Part shown: positions 1 through 5,074 of the stretch, piece after piece
Position numbering within the stretch: position 1 is the stretch's first letter
How the letters are laid out: every line of letters starts with the position of its first letter
From: Candidatus Methanomethylicia archaeon
Lineage (GTDB): Archaea > Thermoproteota > Methanomethylicia > Methanomethylicales > Methanomethylicaceae
Length of the DNA: 5,804 nucleotides
NCBI GenBank assembly: GCA_024464205.1
Contig: JANHAI010000073.1
Span: 1 to 5,804 of the forward strand
Direction of reading: 5' to 3'
The notes under the pieces: model-generated
Database searches by the model: none
What the model was told of the DNA's origin: nothing
Seen by the model: only the letters and a program-made list of their open reading frames with translations
Program-made: the position numbers and the translations under genes

Positions 1-319
1 TTATCACGAAGTCGATGCCGGCGCTCACGACTGTGATGGGGACTCCGGCTTTTTCGCAGGCGTTCACCAGCATCGAGAAGTTCGGCCTGAAGGAGACTCT
101 CTTTTCCAGAAATTGGATTATCTCTTCTTCGGATGCGCTGATCTCGGAGAATTGCCTCTGCACGCACTCCTCGAGGGTGATCTCCCCCCTCTCGAGCATG
201 CCCAAGTACATCCTCCAATCGTTCCTGGCGAACCTTTCGAGCACCTGCTCCGCCAGGTCTGAAGTCGAGATGGTGCCGTCGAAGTCAGAGAGTATCACGG
301 TTCCCTTTCGTGCCGACAC
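1..319 (-). CDS. HAD-superfamily phosphatase, MtnX-like (3' end outside window)
   Basis: My translation of the minus strand gives 106 residues before the window edge. Motif I of HAD phosphatases is visible as DFDGT, with nucleophile Asp12 and acid/base Asp14, followed by a helical cap-like segment (about residues 20-85). Motif II, VVSAG, has its Ser at 99. The spacing and the sequence between the motifs resemble subfamily IB enzymes of the MtnX/phosphoserine-phosphatase type, which hydrolyse small phosphomonoesters in the cytosol. The C-terminal lysine and acidic motifs lie outside the window. I chose the GTG at 319 because GGAG lies 8 nt upstream. The GTG at 328 would overlap that Shine-Dalgarno. 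The start follows the Bax1 stop by one base, so the gene is almost certainly translated from the XPB-Bax1 message. Its substrate is unknown: methionine-salvage MtnX is one possibility, and processing of DNA 3'-phosphates is a speculative alternative suggested only by the neighbours. Confidence 0.85.
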   Translation of the reverse strand, partial: MSARKGTVILSDFDGTISTSDLAEQVLERFARNDWRMYLGMLERGEITLEECVQRQFSEISASEEEIIQFLEKRVSFRPNFSMLVNACEKAGVPITVVSAGIDFVI

Positions 320-320
320 G

Positions 321-1874
321 TCAGCCACTCCTTTCTTCGCGATTCTTTTCCTTCTTTTTAATCTCTGCGCCATCGATGGCCAGTCCGCTCATCCTCACAG
401 AGTAGCTGAGGCGCTCCAATATCGGGTAGGGGTCGGTTATGCCTTGGGATTCGAGTATCTCGCATGCCCTTTTGAGTGCCCTCACGCCAGCGAGCTCGGA
501 ATCGATCTCAGCCATTTTGCTTTCCTTGACCAGTTGCCAGCCTGCCAAAACGTATCCCGCCGGAGGCGTGGATTCGAAGTACTTTCTCAGCGCTTCTTGA
601 GGCACCCCCAGAGCCCCGGCCAGCCCGCCTATGCTCACCACATCCCCCTCGACGGGGATGCTCAGCCCAGAAAGCCTGCCTGTCTCGTGGGTAATCAGCT
701 CCTCCTCAGCCCTCTCCAGGCAGTCGATTATCGGCTTTAGGGGGACTTCATTCTCGAAGAAGACCACCCCGCCAGGGAAGTCGGCCGTTATTCCCAGGCT
801 CCGGTCCACGGCGATTATCATCTCGACGTTTCCAGCGCCCTTCAGCTTCTCGATCTTCCTGGAGATGTACTCTGGCGTCCAGAACCCCACTATCTCCAGG
901 TAAATCCTACGCTTGTGAAGCTCGAAGGCGAAGTCCGGGAGGAACGCCTTGCCGCTGCCGACCCGGATCATGTCCGGCTCCCGCAGGATCTTCCACCTGG
1001 ATCCCAAGGAGGAGAATCTCCTGTAGAAGTCCTCCTCGAGGGCGCTGTCGAACGTCTCGGAATTTCTAATCGCTTCATCCGTGGGGAGGAGGACGCCGTC
1101 CTCTGAAGAGAGGGAGAAGGAAAGGAGCCTTGGCTCCCGCCACCTAGTCAGGATCCCTGCCTTGACCGACCACTGGCTGCACCGGATTATCTGCGGGATC
1201 AGCTTCGCCAGGCTCGTGCCGTAACGCTCGGTCAGCTTGATCGCGGAAGCGGGCCCCTCTACTATTAGGCGCTGCCCTTCGCCAGCCCCATCAATCTCGT
1301 ACATGAGCCCCAGCTGCTTCGCCCTCCTCAGAACGGGCTTCCAGTTCCCTGGAGCCTGGATTTCGAGCGAGGTGGACCTGAAGAGGAGGGTCTGCATGAG
1401 GGAAAGGTTGTAGCGGGCGAGCAGCTGGATCGGCTCCATCGGCTCGAAATGGGAGAGGGTGCGCTCTGCCTCAAGGTCCCCCCAGAAAATCCGATCCGCA
1501 TCCTCAACAGTGATGCCAAGCCCCTCTGAGGCTGCGGTTAGCGCGCGCGACCTCTCATAATCGTCGAGCGCGGGCCCCTTCGAGGCGGCGAAGGCGCGAC
1601 GCCTCAGCTCCCTCGGATCGACCGGGCTGTCCGGGCTGTATGTGGAGGATTTGTCCAGCACTGCCTTCAGCCCCCTCACAGCCCTGAAGTCGAAAGCCCC
1701 TCCCTCCAGCGAGGCGATTTCGTCAGCGATCTCCCTTTGCCGCTTCCCGATCCCTTCCGAGTAGATTCCGATCATCTCCCGCGCCAGCTCGAGCGCCTCA
1801 TTGCTTGGGATCATGAAGACTGGCCGCACTCTGCCTTGGAATGTCCTTGTCACGAGCAACTGGGATGGCAGCGT
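321..1874 (-). CDS. bax1: Bax1 nuclease, partner of XPB (DUF790 family)
   Basis: This is the structure-specific endonuclease that binds archaeal XPB and cuts opened DNA in the proposed archaeal excision-repair pathway. Numbering from the start chosen here gives 517 residues. The N-terminus TLPSQLLVTR matches the family opening as I recall it (M-L-P-x-x-L-L). The RYNLSLMQTLL signature sits at 154-164. The nuclease core carries the acidic pair EED at 280-282, PDF at 313-315 and EIVGFW at 327-332, followed by Arg339-Lys340, a PD-(D/E)xK-like arrangement. The C-terminus is lysine/glutamate-rich. Start choice is difficult. The only upstream ATG (1934) adds a Gly/Arg/Pro-rich 20-residue tail read out of frame from XPB and unlike the family. 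TTG 1859 and GTG 1853 lie 24 nt or more from any Shine-Dalgarno and cut the conserved opening. The codon aligned with the family Met is ACG at 1874-1872. It lies one base after the XPB stop and 9 nt from GGAGGG, so I propose it as a rare non-canonical start. The gene assignment is firm and the exact start is not. Confidence 0.93.
   Translation of the reverse strand, partial: TLPSQLLVTRTFQGRVRPVFMIPSNEALELAREMIGIYSEGIGKRQREIADEIASLEGGAFDFRAVRGLKAVLDKSSTYSPDSPVDPRELRRRAFAASKGPALDDYERSRALTAASEGLGITVEDADRIFWGDLEAERTLSHFEPMEPIQLLARYNLSLMQTLLFRSTSLEIQAPGNWKPVLRRAKQLGLMYEIDGAGEGQRLIVEGPASAIKLTERYGTSLAKLIPQIIRCSQWSVKAGILTRWREPRLLSFSLSSEDGVLLPTDEAIRNSETFDSALEEDFYRRFSSLGSRWKILREPDMIRVGSGKAFLPDFAFELHKRRIYLEIVGFWTPEYISRKIEKLKGAGNVEMIIAVDRSLGITADFPGGVVFFENEVPLKPIIDCLERAEEELITHETGRLSGLSIPVEGDVVSIGGLAGALGVPQEALRKYFESTPPAGYVLAGWQLVKESKMAEIDSELAGVRALKRACEILESQGITDPYPILERLSYSVRMSGLAIDGAEIKKKEKNREERSG
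328..335 (-). promoter_or_regulatory. Shine-Dalgarno site of the HAD phosphatase gene
   Basis: GAAAGGAG on the minus strand lies inside the last codons of Bax1, with 8 nt between GGAG and the GTG at 319. It decides the start in favour of 319 over 328 and implies translational coupling to Bax1. Confidence 0.7.
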
Positions 1875-1875
1875 T

Positions 1876-3222
1876 TCAGATCGCCCTCCTCCTCCTGCTG
1901 CTGACGCCGGTCTCGGCGGTTGACCTCGAGACAACCTCTATGAGCGTGGCCTCTTTGCCGTCGACCTTGCGGAGGAGCCTCCCCAGCCTCTGCACGAACT
2001 CTCTCCTGGATCCTGTTCCGCTGAGTATTATTCCAAGGGATGCGTCTGGGACGTCTATCCCCTCGTCTAGCACCTTTGACGTCACTATTGTCCTGTACTG
2101 GCCACTCCTGAAGGCGCTCAAGATCTCCGCCCGCTCGTCCTTTGGAGTCTCATGGGTTATCGCGGGTATGAGCAGCTCCTTGCTGAGCCTGTAGACGAGG
2201 TCGTTGTGCTGCGTGAAGATCAGGGTCTTCTCTCCAGCCCTCTCTCTGAGGATCTGCTTCAGGGCTTCCTTCTTCGAGGCGGAGTTGAGGGCGATGGCCA
2301 TGGCCCGGTTCTTCGCCAAGAGGGCTTCCCGCGCTTCCCGGTCGCGTGCAGATCTCATTATGAGCCTTTTCAGGTCCTGGGGGGATCTGATCACCATGCC
2401 GCTTTTCGCGAGGAAGGACTTGTATATCAAGAGGTTCCGCCTGTACTCCTCGTCCTCGCCCGGCAGCAGGTCGACGTAGATCTTCTCTATCCTGAAAGGT
2501 GCAAGGTGGTCGCCTGCCATCTCGGCGACCTTCTGCTCGTACACCTTGGGCCCTATGAGCCTCGCCAGGTCCTCGTGGAGGCCGTCCTCCCTCTCGTAGG
2601 TCGCCGTGAGACCGAGCCTGTAGGGCGAGGCGAAGACCTCGGCTATCTGCGAGAAGCCCGGCGAGGGGAGGTGGTGAACTTCATCGAAGATTATCAGCTT
2701 GAACCTGTTTCCCAGCTCCTCTGCCCTGAGGTAGGCAGTGTCGTAGGTCGCCACTGTCAGCGGGAGGAGCTGCGATTCTCCGCCGCCGTAGGCGCCGACC
2801 TCCTGCGAGAAAGAGGAGGAGAGGCGGCTCCGCCACTGCTCCATAAGGTCGATCGTCGGGACCACCACTATGGACGGCGCCCCTACCTCGATTATCGCCA
2901 GGATTCCTACTATCGTCTTGCCGGAGCCGGTCGGCAGGACCACGGTCCCCCTCATCCCAGCGGCGATCCACGCGTCCAATGCCTCAAGCTGGTATGGCCT
3001 CGGCTCCACATCGGAATTGAGCCTTGAGTGGGGAAGGAGGTCCAAGACTTCGTCCGAGAACTGGATGCCGCTGTTCCTCAGGTAGTCTGTAGCCTCCGCG
3101 TAGTGCATCCCCATTGCGCGGTACGACCGCATGGATCCGTCCCACACAGAGTGGGGGACATTCACTTCGCCCGTGAGGATGGTCCCCTTCAGATACCTGA
3201 GCCTCAGCATCGCGAACTCCAT
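1876..3222 (-). CDS. xpb: XPB helicase (superfamily 2, 3'-5' DNA translocase)
   Basis: This 448-residue protein has the normal archaeal XPB length. In order it shows an N-terminal damage-recognition-type domain (about 1-70), a RPYQ motif (75-78), Walker A PTGSGKT (97-103), DEVH box (180-183), motif III TAT (206-208), the XPB-specific RED motif (211-213), an inserted thumb-like helical segment (about 255-315), and in the second RecA fold motif VI QRLGRLLR (411-418). No key residue is missing. The enzyme uses ATP to open DNA and, with Bax1, is thought to act in nucleotide excision repair; roles in transcription are also discussed for the family. The protein ends in Arg-Arg-Arg-Arg-Ala-Ile. The gene is first in the xpb-bax1-HAD unit, 56 bp after the MFS gene. 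An alternative start is Met5 at 3210, which has GGAG 6 nt upstream and better matches the short N-terminus I recall for the Archaeoglobus protein. The ATG at 3222 has no clear Shine-Dalgarno. Confidence 0.96.
   Translation of the reverse strand: MEFAMLRLRYLKGTILTGEVNVPHSVWDGSMRSYRAMGMHYAEATDYLRNSGIQFSDEVLDLLPHSRLNSDVEPRPYQLEALDAWIAAGMRGTVVLPTGSGKTIVGILAIIEVGAPSIVVVPTIDLMEQWRSRLSSSFSQEVGAYGGGESQLLPLTVATYDTAYLRAEELGNRFKLIIFDEVHHLPSPGFSQIAEVFASPYRLGLTATYEREDGLHEDLARLIGPKVYEQKVAEMAGDHLAPFRIEKIYVDLLPGEDEEYRRNLLIYKSFLAKSGMVIRSPQDLKRLIMRSARDREAREALLAKNRAMAIALNSASKKEALKQILRERAGEKTLIFTQHNDLVYRLSKELLIPAITHETPKDERAEILSAFRSGQYRTIVTSKVLDEGIDVPDASLGIILSGTGSRREFVQRLGRLLRKVDGKEATLIEVVSRSTAETGVSSRRRRAI
1884..1896 (-). 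promoter_or_regulatory. Shine-Dalgarno of bax1 formed by the AGG-repeat end of xpb
   Basis: Four AGG codons plus one G at the end of xpb (encoding Arg-Arg-Arg-Arg) create an unusually strong purine-rich ribosome binding site. It ends 9 nt before the ACG at 1874. It is preceded by two AGC codons, so the stretch is a short trinucleotide repeat. It identifies where bax1 translation should begin. Confidence 0.6.
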
Positions 3223-3242
3223 TGACCTATCGTTGAAGCATT

Positions 3243-3260
3243 GATATTAATTTTAATAGC
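3243..3260 (-). promoter_or_regulatory. TATA-like promoter of the xpb-bax1-HAD unit
   Basis: The minus strand carries GCTATTAAAATTAATATC, a markedly AT-rich element in GC-rich surroundings. It is centred about 29 bp before the xpb ATG at 3222. Archaeal transcription starts roughly 26 bp downstream of the TATA centre, so the message would be leaderless or carry a leader of about 15 nt to the alternative ATG at 3210. This suggests the repair genes are transcribed separately from the MFS gene. Confidence 0.55.
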
Positions 3261-3278
3261 GGGTGGACCAGCGAAGGC

Positions 3279-4427
3279 TCAGCCTTTGGCATCGTTGGAT
3301 CGGCCCCGCAGGATGGATGGTATGAAGACGACGAGAGCAGCCGCCATTGTCAAGATCGGAGCCACGGCAAACGAGGACTCGTAGCTACCTGTTGCCTGTA
3401 TTATTGTTCCAAAGAGCAGAGGCCCGATGAGGTTGCCAACGTCGATCCCCATCGTGTAGATGCTGGATAGGAAGCCCCTGCTGTAGGGCGGTGCCTTCCG
3501 CAGCGCGAGCGTCTGCGATCCTGGTATGAACACGCCAATGCCGATGCCAAAGATCACTGACGCGCCGTACAGGAAAGGGGGCAGCGGGTTGAGATAGATC
3601 ATAAAAAATGAGGCGCTGACGACCATGAGCCCGAGGTAGGTCATGGCTTCCGGCAGCCTGTCCGCAACCCGGCCGGCGATCACGCGAAGCGCCAGGCTGG
3701 AGAGTGCCTGCACGCTGACGAAGAGGCCAATCTCCAAGTCGCCGTAGCCGATCGCCTTCAAGTACGCCGAGAGGAACGTCAAAAGCCCCATCCATGAGAT
3801 GGCGTAGACGAGAAGGCTCGAGAATGAGAGGAGGAAACCCCTTTCCTTGATGCCGTCCATGAAGAACCCTTTCCTCTCGATCGTGCGACCTTTCTCCTTG
3901 AATATGACCAACGGGAGGAGGGCGACAATCAGGACGACTGTGAGGGCAAAAGTGGATTTGTAACCGAAAGCCTCTGCCAGGAACCCGCCCAGCGCGGGCC
4001 CAACCATGAAGCCAAGCCCTATCATGAGGCTCCTCCAGCCAAGGGTTTCGCCCACCTTCCCCTCCGGGGCTGAATCGACCGCGCTTGCCATCGATGATGG
4101 GACGAACAGGGCCACGCCTACCCCCTCGAGGAGCCTCGCAGCCATCACGAAGTAGATCCCCTCCGACAGCGCCAGGATGGCGTATCCGCACGCCCCAAAC
4201 GCAATGCCGAGGACCATCATCCAAGATCTGGACCACCTGTCGCTAACAACCCCAGAGATCGGGCGGATCAGGATGGCCGTCACGGATATGCTTGAAACGG
4301 CTAGGCCGATCAGGAAAGGCGTGGCGCCTATCGTGAGCGCGTACCTCGGTATCAGTGGGACTACCAGTTGTATGAACGTGAAGTAGAGCATTGTCGCCAG
4401 GTTCACGCGCCAGATCTGCGAGATCAT
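3279..4427 (-). CDS. Major facilitator superfamily transporter, drug-efflux (DHA1) type
   Basis: The 382-residue protein is predicted from hydrophobicity to have 12 membrane segments, at approximately 8-28, 38-58, 69-88, 91-111, 132-152, 158-177, 196-220, 230-250, 260-279, 285-305, 316-345 and 352-372, with a basic cytoplasmic loop at about 177-195. MFS motif A is present between segments 2 and 3 as GVVSDRWSR (59-67) and recurs in the second half as GRVADR (252-257). The motif-C-like GLGFMVGPALGG (137-148) in segment 5 is characteristic of drug/proton antiporters. It is therefore likely a proton-driven exporter in the cytoplasmic membrane. The substrate cannot be read from sequence. The start at 4427 leaves only a two- to seven-residue cytoplasmic N-terminus before segment 1, and no upstream start is better. 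A GGTG seven nt upstream is a weak ribosome site. It is transcribed in the same direction as xpb, but there is a promoter between them and no functional link is evident. Confidence 0.93.
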   Translation of the reverse strand: MISQIWRVNLATMLYFTFIQLVVPLIPRYALTIGATPFLIGLAVSSISVTAILIRPISGVVSDRWSRSWMMVLGIAFGACGYAILALSEGIYFVMAARLLEGVGVALFVPSSMASAVDSAPEGKVGETLGWRSLMIGLGFMVGPALGGFLAEAFGYKSTFALTVVLIVALLPLVIFKEKGRTIERKGFFMDGIKERGFLLSFSSLLVYAISWMGLLTFLSAYLKAIGYGDLEIGLFVSVQALSSLALRVIAGRVADRLPEAMTYLGLMVVSASFFMIYLNPLPPFLYGASVIFGIGIGVFIPGSQTLALRKAPPYSRGFLSSIYTMGIDVGNLIGPLLFGTIIQATGSYESSFAVAPILTMAAALVVFIPSILRGRSNDAKG

Positions 4428-4467
4428 CGAGGGGCACCCAGATTTTCGTCAATATCGAGGGAGAGAG

Positions 4468-4477
4468 GATATAAGCA
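4468..4477 (-). promoter_or_regulatory. TATA box of the MFS gene
   Basis: GCTTATATCC on the minus strand is centred about 45 bp before the MFS start. A transcript beginning about 26 bp downstream would have a leader of roughly 20 nt, enough to include the weak GGTG site. Confidence 0.5.
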
Positions 4478-4530
4478 TGGCGTTCAGGCGGACAAAGAGC
4501 GTGGCAGATCCTGGACATGTTATGATAAGT

Positions 4531-4538
4531 CTTATAAG
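4531..4538. promoter_or_regulatory. Palindromic TATA-like element CTTATAAG
   Basis: This perfect 8-bp palindrome could serve as a TATA box in either direction. To the right it would place a start near 4561-4565, just before the 4572-4659 inverted repeat. To the left it would give a second, longer MFS leader. Activity is not provable from sequence. Confidence 0.25.
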
Positions 4539-4571
4539 ATGAGAAGTCAGAAATTTTTGGAGATATTGTGG

Positions 4572-4659
4572 GAGAGGGCTCGTCAGAGGTTAGGAATCCG
4601 GAGAGACCCTAGGCAGAGGAAACCTGAGACCCCCTTGTTTAAAACGACAGAGCCCTCTC
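4572..4659. repeat. 10-bp perfect inverted repeat enclosing 68 bp
   Basis: GAGAGGGCTC at 4572-4581 is exactly complementary to GAGCCCTCTC at 4650-4659. The 68-bp interior contains a smaller inverted pair (AGGTT 4587-4591 / AACCT 4621-4625) and two copies of GAGACCC 23 bp apart (4603-4609 and 4626-4632). It could be the closing stem of a structured RNA or part of the architecture of the neighbouring putative origin. I do not recognise a known RNA family, and it does not fold as a tRNA. Confidence 0.45.
4630..4646 (-). promoter_or_regulatory. ORB-like motif, left arm of the putative origin
   Basis: The minus strand reads CGTTTTAAACAAGGGGG. The AAACAA-plus-G-tract part resembles the 3' half of archaeal origin recognition boxes as I recall them (GGAAACAAAGGGG-like). 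The TTCCA half is not conserved. Its G-tract points away from the AT-rich block. Confidence 0.35.
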
Positions 4660-4672
4660 TTACTTAAAGCAA

Positions 4673-4812
4673 ATACCTGCATGTTATAAAAAAGTATTCT
4701 TTGGGTCTTTTGCGGACCGCTAATCCATCTTTATTTTGAGTTTGCTTAAAATACGCAATCTTTAATTAATTATTTTATTGTCTGACTTTTCTTTAAAATG
4801 CACAACAGGTAT
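4673..4812. repeat. Inverted pair ATACCTG / CAGGTAT spanning most of the AT-rich block
   Basis: ATACCTG at 4673-4679 is exactly complementary to CAGGTAT at 4806-4812, and two of the three bases beyond it on the upstream side also correspond. The 7-bp match could arise by chance in 140 bp. Its symmetrical position within the putative origin makes it worth recording as a possible protein site pair. Confidence 0.3.
4746..4805 (+). repeat. Degenerate 13-bp direct repeat TTAAAATRCRCAA, two copies
   Basis: TTAAAATACGCAA at 4746-4758 and TTAAAATGCACAA at 4793-4805 agree at 11 of 13 positions, and both differences are purine transitions. They start 47 bp apart and flank the most AT-rich core (4759-4790). 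A weaker relative, TTTAAAACGACA, lies at 4638-4649 and overlaps the left ORB-like motif. Possible iterated initiator or DNA-bending sites. Confidence 0.35.
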
Positions 4813-4857
4813 GTAAATATCGAAAAAATGGCCTTTGCTGCTGTAAAATTGATTCAA

Positions 4858-4868
4858 ACATATAAATT
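4858..4868 (+). promoter_or_regulatory. TATA box upstream of the small ORF and orc1/cdc6
   Basis: ACATATAAATT is the best plus-strand TATA element between the AT-rich block and orc1/cdc6. It predicts a start near 4890, which would give a leader of about 30 nt to the small ORF at 4920 and about 185 nt to orc1/cdc6. The TATA element abuts the right ORB-like motif, so initiator binding there could repress transcription. Nothing as good occurs closer to orc1/cdc6; only GCAGATAAGC at 5023-5032 is faintly TATA-like. Confidence 0.45.
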
Positions 4869-4886
4869 TTCAAAATTGGAAGGGGG
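4865..4886 (+). promoter_or_regulatory. ORB-like motif, right arm of the putative origin
   Basis: A perfect 13-bp palindrome, AATTTTCAAAATT (4865-4877), is followed directly by GGAAGGGGG. Dyad plus G-tract is the general design of archaeal origin recognition boxes, and TTC...TGGAA echoes their core with two extra bases. The orientation is opposite to the left motif, with the G-tract pointing outward. Confidence 0.35.
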
Positions 4887-4919
4887 ACGAGGCCCTGCAG
4901 TTCCCAACTGAGGCATAAG

Positions 4920-5030
4920 ATGCTTTATGGCAACCTAGCAGCGATTGGCACGGGCATGATCATCCCGCTGTCATGCGGAAACAATGCGACCCAATTCGGC
5001 TTTGGCACGCCGCTTGCGAAATGCAGATAA
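4920..5030 (+). CDS. Possible 36-residue small protein or leader peptide
   Basis: ATG at 4920 opens a frame of 36 codons ending in TAA at 5028-5030; the peptide begins MLYGNLAAIGTGMIIPL. GAGG lies six nt upstream of the ATG (4910-4913), and the TATA box at 4858-4868 would give a leader of about 30 nt. About two-thirds of its third positions are G or C, like the neighbouring genes and unlike the AT-rich block. The first half (about residues 5-17) is hydrophobic and could be a short membrane segment; Cys19 and Cys35 are present. It ends 44 nt before orc1/cdc6 and could be an upstream ORF on the same message. I recognise no family. It could instead be a decayed fragment of a transporter gene or a chance frame, and small hairpins within it may be the real function. 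Confidence 0.3.
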   Translation: MLYGNLAAIGTGMIIPLSCGNNATQFGFGTPLAKCR

Positions 5031-5056
5031 GCCCAGATACCTCTACTTCAAATGCA

Positions 5057-5073
5057 TCCACTGGAGTGGGTTG
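5057..5073 (+). promoter_or_regulatory. TCCACTGGA dyad overlapping the orc1/cdc6 Shine-Dalgarno
   Basis: TCCACTGGA (5057-5065) is a perfect inverted repeat around a central base, and its reverse complement TCCAGTGGA is the core dyad of archaeal origin recognition boxes as I recall it. It is followed by GTGGGTT. The GGAG at 5063-5066 is also the Shine-Dalgarno of orc1/cdc6, 8 nt before its ATG. The site could allow Orc1/Cdc6 to bind its own gene start, a mode of autoregulation described for some family members. The translational role is well supported and the binding role is inferred. Confidence 0.5.
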
Positions 5074-5074
5074 A

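Larger units (their letters stand above)
4625..4890. other. Putative replication origin (AT-rich unwinding region with flanking ORB-like motifs)
   Basis: This interval sits upstream of orc1/cdc6, the usual place for an archaeal origin. The block 4660-4880 is strikingly AT-rich compared with the GC-rich genes (for example TTTAATTAATTATTTTATTG at 4761-4780), as expected of a DNA unwinding element. It is bounded by oppositely oriented motifs ending in AAGGGGG: minus strand at 4636-4630, preceded by GTTTTAAAC, and plus strand at 4880-4886, preceded by AATTTTCAAAATTGG. Archaeal origin recognition boxes commonly have an imperfect dyad followed by a G-tract, and pairs in opposite orientation often flank the unwinding region. 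Genes on both sides are transcribed away from it, as expected for co-orientation with replication. The motif matches are partial, so the location is inferred rather than proven. Confidence 0.5.

Noticed and set aside
15..740. Plus-strand open frame of 241 codons opposite the HAD gene and the end of bax1
   Set aside because: It covers two genes with clear family motifs on the other strand, and its translation has no family features.
1876..1934. N-terminal extension of Bax1 from the ATG at 1934
   Set aside because: The 20 extra residues are a low-complexity Gly/Arg/Pro product of XPB codons read out of frame, overlap XPB by 59 bp, and are not part of the family.
2152..3027. Long plus-strand open frame (291 codons) opposite xpb
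   Set aside because: It is antisense to the fully motif-supported XPB frame. Its translation is rich in Arg, Glu, Val and Leu, as expected from reading GC-rich codons backwards, shows no recognisable domain, and has no promoter or convincing ribosome site.
3385..4236. Second minus-strand frame (283 codons) inside the MFS gene
   Set aside because: It is out of frame with a 12-segment transporter carrying intact MFS motifs, and its translation is rich in Arg, Gly and Pro, typical of a shadow frame.
4561..4665. tRNA or C/D-box RNA in the inverted-repeat region
   Set aside because: No 7-bp acceptor stem with T-loop GTTCRA is present, and no paired C (RTGATGA) and D (CTGA) boxes occur at suitable spacing; only an isolated CTGA at 4624-4627.
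4539..4667. 42-codon plus-strand frame starting MRSQKFLEILWERARQRLG
   Set aside because: It looks protein-like and basic, but it has no Shine-Dalgarno, its ATG abuts the CTTATAAG element that would otherwise be its TATA box, and it covers the 10-bp inverted repeat. Not supported enough to call a gene; conservation in relatives would change this.
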